This document shows, in pieces, positions 19,526 to 22,943 of a DNA stretch of 22,943 nt; within the stretch, counting starts at the first letter, position 1; the number at the start of each line of letters is the position of its first letter. The notes beneath the pieces are model-generated. The model was not told the DNA's origin, ran no database searches, and saw nothing but the letters and a program-made list of their open reading frames with translations. The stretch comes from an uncultured Oscillospiraceae bacterium. GTDB lineage: Bacteria; Bacillota; Clostridia; Oscillospirales; Ruminococcaceae. A program made the translations under genes and the position numbers. Where the stretch lies: positions 1 through 22,943 of the forward strand of contig CAJTMU010000001.1 of NCBI GenBank assembly GCA_910577365.1, read 5' to 3'.

Positions 19526-19533
19526 AAAGTTTA

Positions 19534-21795
19534 GTGGATAATAAAGTTATTGCTAAGATAAAGGCGCTTGCGGAAAGCGGGGAATGCATGGGGCAAACCG
19601 ATGAGGAAATATTTGCGCGCTGCTTTAACGCCGCAAAAAAAGCTCTGGGTATAACACCATTTGACGAGCAGCTTGCTGCGGCAATATCACTTTCCGCGGG
19701 AAGACTTGTACAGATGCAGACCGGTGAGGGAAAGACGCTGTGTGCAGTTTTTGCCGCCTGCCGCGAGGCTCTGAACGGGGGCAATGTTCATATACTGACC
19801 TTTAACGATTATCTTGCGCGGCGCGACTTTGAGTGGATGAAACCTATATACGACGAGATGGGCGTTTCAGTGGGATATATCACGGAAAAGACCGAGCGCT
19901 CGGAGCGCTCAGAGCTGTATAAAAAGCAGGTTCTGTATATAACGGCAAAGGAAGCAGGCTTTGATTATCTCAGGGATTTTGTGTGCTTCGATACGGCGGA
20001 GATGGTATTTCCCGAACAGCTGAACATGGCGATAGTGGACGAGGCGGACAGCATACTTATAGATGAGGCGCGAATACCGCTGGTTATCGCGGGTGATATC
20101 GCTGTAAAAGAGGACGGCGGCACCGCGGAGGTCTACAAAAAGGTCGAGGACTTTACAGAATGCGACTTTGAGTACGACGAGGAAAGCAGAAACGTCTATC
20201 TGACCGATGACGGAGCGGATAAAGCGGAGGAATTATTCGGTCTTGATATGTATTCCGAAGAAGGCGTACCGCTGCTGGCGAAAATATGCGCCTGCCTGAA
20301 AGCGCGGCATATACTCAAAGAGGACAAGGATTATATTGTCAGGGACGGACGGATACTGCTGATAGACGAATTTACAGGAAGAACTGCGGAGGGCAGAGTG
20401 TTCCCCGGGGAGCTTCAGGCGGCGGCGGAAGCCAAGCACGGGCTGAAAATAACATCGCGCGGAAGAATAATGGGGAATATTGCGCTTCAGTATTTCGCGC
20501 GGCTTTATCCGAAGATAGCGGGCATGACGGGCACGGCAGAATCTGCGGCGGAGGAATTTTCAAAGCTGTATGCGCTGGATATAGACGTTATACCAACCCA
20601 CCTGCCCTGCCAAAGAGAAGATAAACAGCTGGAGCTGTATTACGACCGCGAAGAAAAGCGCAAAGCGATAATCGCTGCGATATCCGAAGCGTCGGCGGCG
20701 CAGCGCCCCGTGCTTGTCGGCACGGAGAGTATAGAGGAAAGCGAAAGCATAGCCGAAGAACTGCGCCGAAACGGAATAGACTGCTCCGTGCTCAATGCCA
20801 AGAATGACGCTGAGGAAGCGGGAATAATCGCCCGCGCGGGAGAAAAGGGCGCGGTGACCATTTCCACCAATATGGCGGGACGCGGAGTGGATATAAAGCT
20901 GGGCGGCGAGGACTGCCGCGAAAAGGAGTTTGTTACCTCGGCGGGAGGTCTGTTGGTACTTGCTACTTCAATGAGGGAAAGCTCACGGATAACCAAGCAG
21001 CTCCGCGGACGAGCAGGGCGTCAGGGTGACATTGGCGAGAGCAGATTTTTCGCGTCTCTTGACGACGAGATAATGACAAGGCTTGACCTTAAATCTCTTG
21101 TGCCGGGGCGGCATTATCCCTCGGAAAAGGTAAGCGGAGTGCTGGATGACAAAACGCTGCTGAAAGAAGCGGAGCGTATCCAGCGAATATCTGAGGGAAA
21201 CACCTGCGATGAGCGGGCAAACCTTATGAAGTACACCATGATTGGCGAAAAACACCGCGAGCTTACCTTCCGCCGCAGAAAGGCTCTTCTCGATGGAAAC
21301 TACAACAGCGAAATGTGGCAAAAAAACGCAGAGGAAGCATATGGGCAGGCGGCGGAGAAATTCGGCGAAAAGCCGCTCCAGGCGCTCCAGAATAAAGTAC
21401 TGGCGGCGCTGCTTAACGAGTTCTGGTGCGACTATCTGGACTACACCGCCTATTTGCGAGAGGGTATCCACCTTACGCAGATAGCGGGCAGAAATCCTGC
21501 GGAGGAATACAATATAGCATGCGAAGAATATTACGACACTGCCGCCGCGGCTATTCCGGATAGAATGGCGGAAAAGCTGGATGAAGTGCTGAAATGCTCC
21601 AAGCTTTCGGAGTACGCCGTCAACGCGCCTACAAGAACCTACACCTACCTGCTCAACGATATGGGAGAGGAATTTAAAGCAAAGCCCATTCTTCTCTCGG
21701 TGTTCTCGGACGAGCCGGAAGTCAAGAACGAACAGCTAGAAAAGCAACAAAGCGAAAAAAAGAGTTTTTTCAAGTCGCTTTTTGGGAAAAAATAA
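19534..21795 (+). CDS. secA2: SecA-family preprotein translocase ATPase, short paralogue
   Basis: 753 residues, against about 800-900 for housekeeping SecA. SecA is the cytoplasmic motor that pushes preproteins through SecYEG. Seen: ITPFDEQLAAAISLSAGRLVQMQTGEGKT (Walker A at about 62-68), NDYLARRDFEWM, AGFDYLRD, VDEADSILIDEAR (DEAD motif, about 168-180), DEFTGRTAEGRVFPGELQAAAEAKHG, GMTGTAESAAEEF, STNMAGRGVDIKLGG and LRGRAGRQGDIGESRFFASLDDE. The N-terminal region before Walker A is about 20 residues shorter than usual, and the C-terminal zinc-binding tail is absent; it ends in a basic FFKSLFGKK. This fits an accessory SecA2-like paralogue, but the sole SecA of the organism cannot be excluded. 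The GTG has AAGGGG 8 bp upstream, from element copy 4. mnmE follows after 20 bp. Confidence 0.88.
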   Translation: MDNKVIAKIKALAESGECMGQTDEEIFARCFNAAKKALGITPFDEQLAAAISLSAGRLVQMQTGEGKTLCAVFAACREALNGGNVHILTFNDYLARRDFEWMKPIYDEMGVSVGYITEKTERSERSELYKKQVLYITAKEAGFDYLRDFVCFDTAEMVFPEQLNMAIVDEADSILIDEARIPLVIAGDIAVKEDGGTAEVYKKVEDFTECDFEYDEESRNVYLTDDGADKAEELFGLDMYSEEGVPLLAKICACLKARHILKEDKDYIVRDGRILLIDEFTGRTAEGRVFPGELQAAAEAKHGLKITSRGRIMGNIALQYFARLYPKIAGMTGTAESAAEEFSKLYALDIDVIPTHLPCQREDKQLELYYDREEKRKAIIAAISEASAAQRPVLVGTESIEESESIAEELRRNGIDCSVLNAKNDAEEAGIIARAGEKGAVTISTNMAGRGVDIKLGGEDCREKEFVTSAGGLLVLATSMRESSRITKQLRGRAGRQGDIGESRFFASLDDEIMTRLDLKSLVPGRHYPSEKVSGVLDDKTLLKEAERIQRISEGNTCDERANLMKYTMIGEKHRELTFRRRKALLDGNYNSEMWQKNAEEAYGQAAEKFGEKPLQALQNKVLAALLNEFWCDYLDYTAYLREGIHLTQIAGRNPAEEYNIACEEYYDTAAAAIPDRMAEKLDEVLKCSKLSEYAVNAPTRTYTYLLNDMGEEFKAKPILLSVFSDEPEVKNEQLEKQQSEKKSFFKSLFGKK

Positions 21796-21815
21796 TTTGA
21801 GATTTGGAGAAAATT

Positions 21816-22943
21816 ATGTCAACCGTATGTGCGATAGCTACCCCTGCCGCGGTGGGAGGTATTTCGGTAATACGCATTTCGGGCGAGAAAGCGCACGAGG
21901 TCGCCGACAAGGTTTTCAGACCCGTATCAGGACGGCTGCCCTCAGAACTGGAGGGTTACCGCGCGGCCTACGGCAAAATATACGATGGCGGGGAGAGGCT
22001 GGACGACGGAGTAATTCTTATGTTCCGTTCGCCCCACAGCTATACAGGTGAGGACGTGGCTGAGATATCCTGCCACGGCGGAATATATGTTACACGCAGA
22101 GTGCTGACCGCTTGCATAAAGGCGGGGGCTGAACCGGCGGCTGCTGGTGAATTTACCAAGCGCGCGCTTCTTAACGGAAAGATGTCGCTTACACAGGCGG
22201 AGGCTGTTGCGGATATTATATCGGCGCAGGGCGGACAGCTTCTGGCGGCTTCAAACAATCAGCGCGAGGGAGCACTTTACCGCCGCGCGGAAAGTGCTGC
22301 GGAAAAAATCACTGAGATAAGCGCGTATATTTCAGCATGGATAGATTACCCCGACGACGATACTCCAACCGTAACAGAGGAATGGCTTGCGAAAAAGCTG
22401 ACGTCAGTAAAAAGTGAGCTTGACGCACTGCTTGCGGGCTATGACAGGGGCAGACTTATCAGAGAGGGGATATCCTGCGCCATTGTTGGAAAACCCAACG
22501 TGGGAAAATCCACTCTTATGAATCTTCTTGCGGGAGAGCAGCGCAGTATCGTAAGCGATATTGAGGGAACAACGCGTGACGTGGTGGAGGAAACGATAAA
22601 TCTGGGCGGCACGGTGCTGCGGCTTGCAGACTGCGCGGGTATCAGGGAAGCCTCGGACGAGGTGGAAAAAATCGGCGTTGAGATAATGTTGAAAAGATTA
22701 GAGCGCGCCGACCTTGTGCTTGCGGTGTTTGACGCTTCCCGTCCGCTTTCGGAAGAGGATTTCTCACTGCTTGACAGACTGGACCGGCTGAAGCATGCGG
22801 AAAAAAAGGAAATCGTTGCCATTATAAATAAGTGCGACCTTGACGAAAAGCTGGATCGTCGGGAGCTTGAAAATCGGCTCGGCAATACGGTTGACATCTC
22901 CGCGAAGAACAGCTCCGCAGCAGATGTGCTTTCGCGAGAGATA
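21816..22943 (+). CDS. mnmE: tRNA uridine-5-carboxymethylaminomethyl modification GTPase (3' truncated by window)
   Basis: 376 codons are present and the frame is open at the window end; the whole protein is usually about 450-460. MnmE, with MnmG, modifies U34 of certain tRNAs. The N-terminal tetrahydrofolate-binding domain starts at once (MSTVCAIATPAAVGGISVIRISG), with RSPHSYTGEDVAEISCHGG and EFTKRALLNGKMSLTQAEAVADII; then the helical domain; then the G domain with G1 GKPNVGKST (about 225-233), G2 TTRD, G3 DCAGIRE (usually DTAGIRE) and G4 NKCD. The C-terminal Cys-Ile-Gly-Lys end would lie outside. The ATG at 21816 has GGAGA 5 bp upstream. It is the second gene of a unit with the secA paralogue, not with the usual mnmG or yidC partners. 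Confidence 0.95.
   Translation, partial: MSTVCAIATPAAVGGISVIRISGEKAHEVADKVFRPVSGRLPSELEGYRAAYGKIYDGGERLDDGVILMFRSPHSYTGEDVAEISCHGGIYVTRRVLTACIKAGAEPAAAGEFTKRALLNGKMSLTQAEAVADIISAQGGQLLAASNNQREGALYRRAESAAEKITEISAYISAWIDYPDDDTPTVTEEWLAKKLTSVKSELDALLAGYDRGRLIREGISCAIVGKPNVGKSTLMNLLAGEQRSIVSDIEGTTRDVVEETINLGGTVLRLADCAGIREASDEVEKIGVEIMLKRLERADLVLAVFDASRPLSEEDFSLLDRLDRLKHAEKKEIVAIINKCDLDEKLDRRELENRLGNTVDISAKNSSAADVLSREI

Noticed and set aside
1..22943. CRISPR array, tRNA or rRNA genes, prophage or integrase
   Set aside because: No regularly spaced direct repeats, no cloverleaf or rRNA-like sequence and no phage or integrase reading frames were seen on either strand.

Overview
The window reads as chromosomal DNA of a cellulolytic gut or rumen Clostridia, most likely a Ruminococcus-like member of the Oscillospiraceae. 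This is an inference from content: a lipid-anchored GH9 cellulase with two CBM3 modules, a GH130 mannosylglucose phosphorylase, an aldo/keto reductase with a ferredoxin-type Fe-S tail, an ECF-transporter S component, AGGAG-type ribosome binding sites, and several vegetative promoters of the exact form TTGACA-17-TATAAT. No phage, CRISPR array, rRNA or tRNA was seen.

Layout. 1-750 (+): the end of a SerA-like ACT domain and a DUF308/HdeD membrane protein, closed by a strong terminator. 822-2861 (-): a lipoprotein and a secreted C39-like peptidase gene broken by a frameshift and an amber codon, behind a perfect promoter with a 29-bp palindrome at the transcription start. 3118-4900 (+): AKR-ferredoxin oxidoreductase plus ECF S component. 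5337-9863 (-): a probable operon of an Lgt-family enzyme, the GH9 lipoprotein and a small membrane protein. 10131-11425 (-): a DUF2871 protein and two DUF4190-like two-helix proteins, each transcribed from consensus promoters, one with a highly structured leader. 11588-15218 (+): an agmatine-to-putrescine cluster: agmatine deiminase, GNAT, Nudix, N-carbamoylputrescine amidase. 15322-16046 (+): cytidylate-kinase-like protein. 16142-17200 (-): HAD phosphatase and a decayed Cys-rich small gene. 17282-22943 (+): GH130 phosphorylase (with a 156-bp MITE in its leader), a second Nudix protein, a short SecA paralogue and the 5' part of mnmE.

The most unusual signal is a four-copy element at 11697-11817, 13491-13632, 14193-14335 and 19363-19525. 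Every copy lies on the + strand directly before a start codon and supplies the Shine-Dalgarno. The ends pair as a 12-bp stem (GAATTTTCCGCA with TGCGGAAAATTC) and enclose two further stems. The stems persist although their sequences differ between copies, and a GA bulge and a GAGGCTAACGGA junction are kept. This looks like a three-way-junction RNA that sits at the ribosome binding site of aguA, a Nudix gene, aguB and the secA paralogue. I do not recognise it as a known riboswitch or leader class.

How the genes may work together: the GH9 enzyme outside the cell and the GH130 phosphorylase inside fit degradation of cellulose and mannan. The Lgt-family enzyme upstream of the GH9 lipoprotein could supply its lipid anchor. 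aguA and aguB together turn agmatine into putrescine, and the shared element may tie their translation to that of the Nudix and SecA-like genes.
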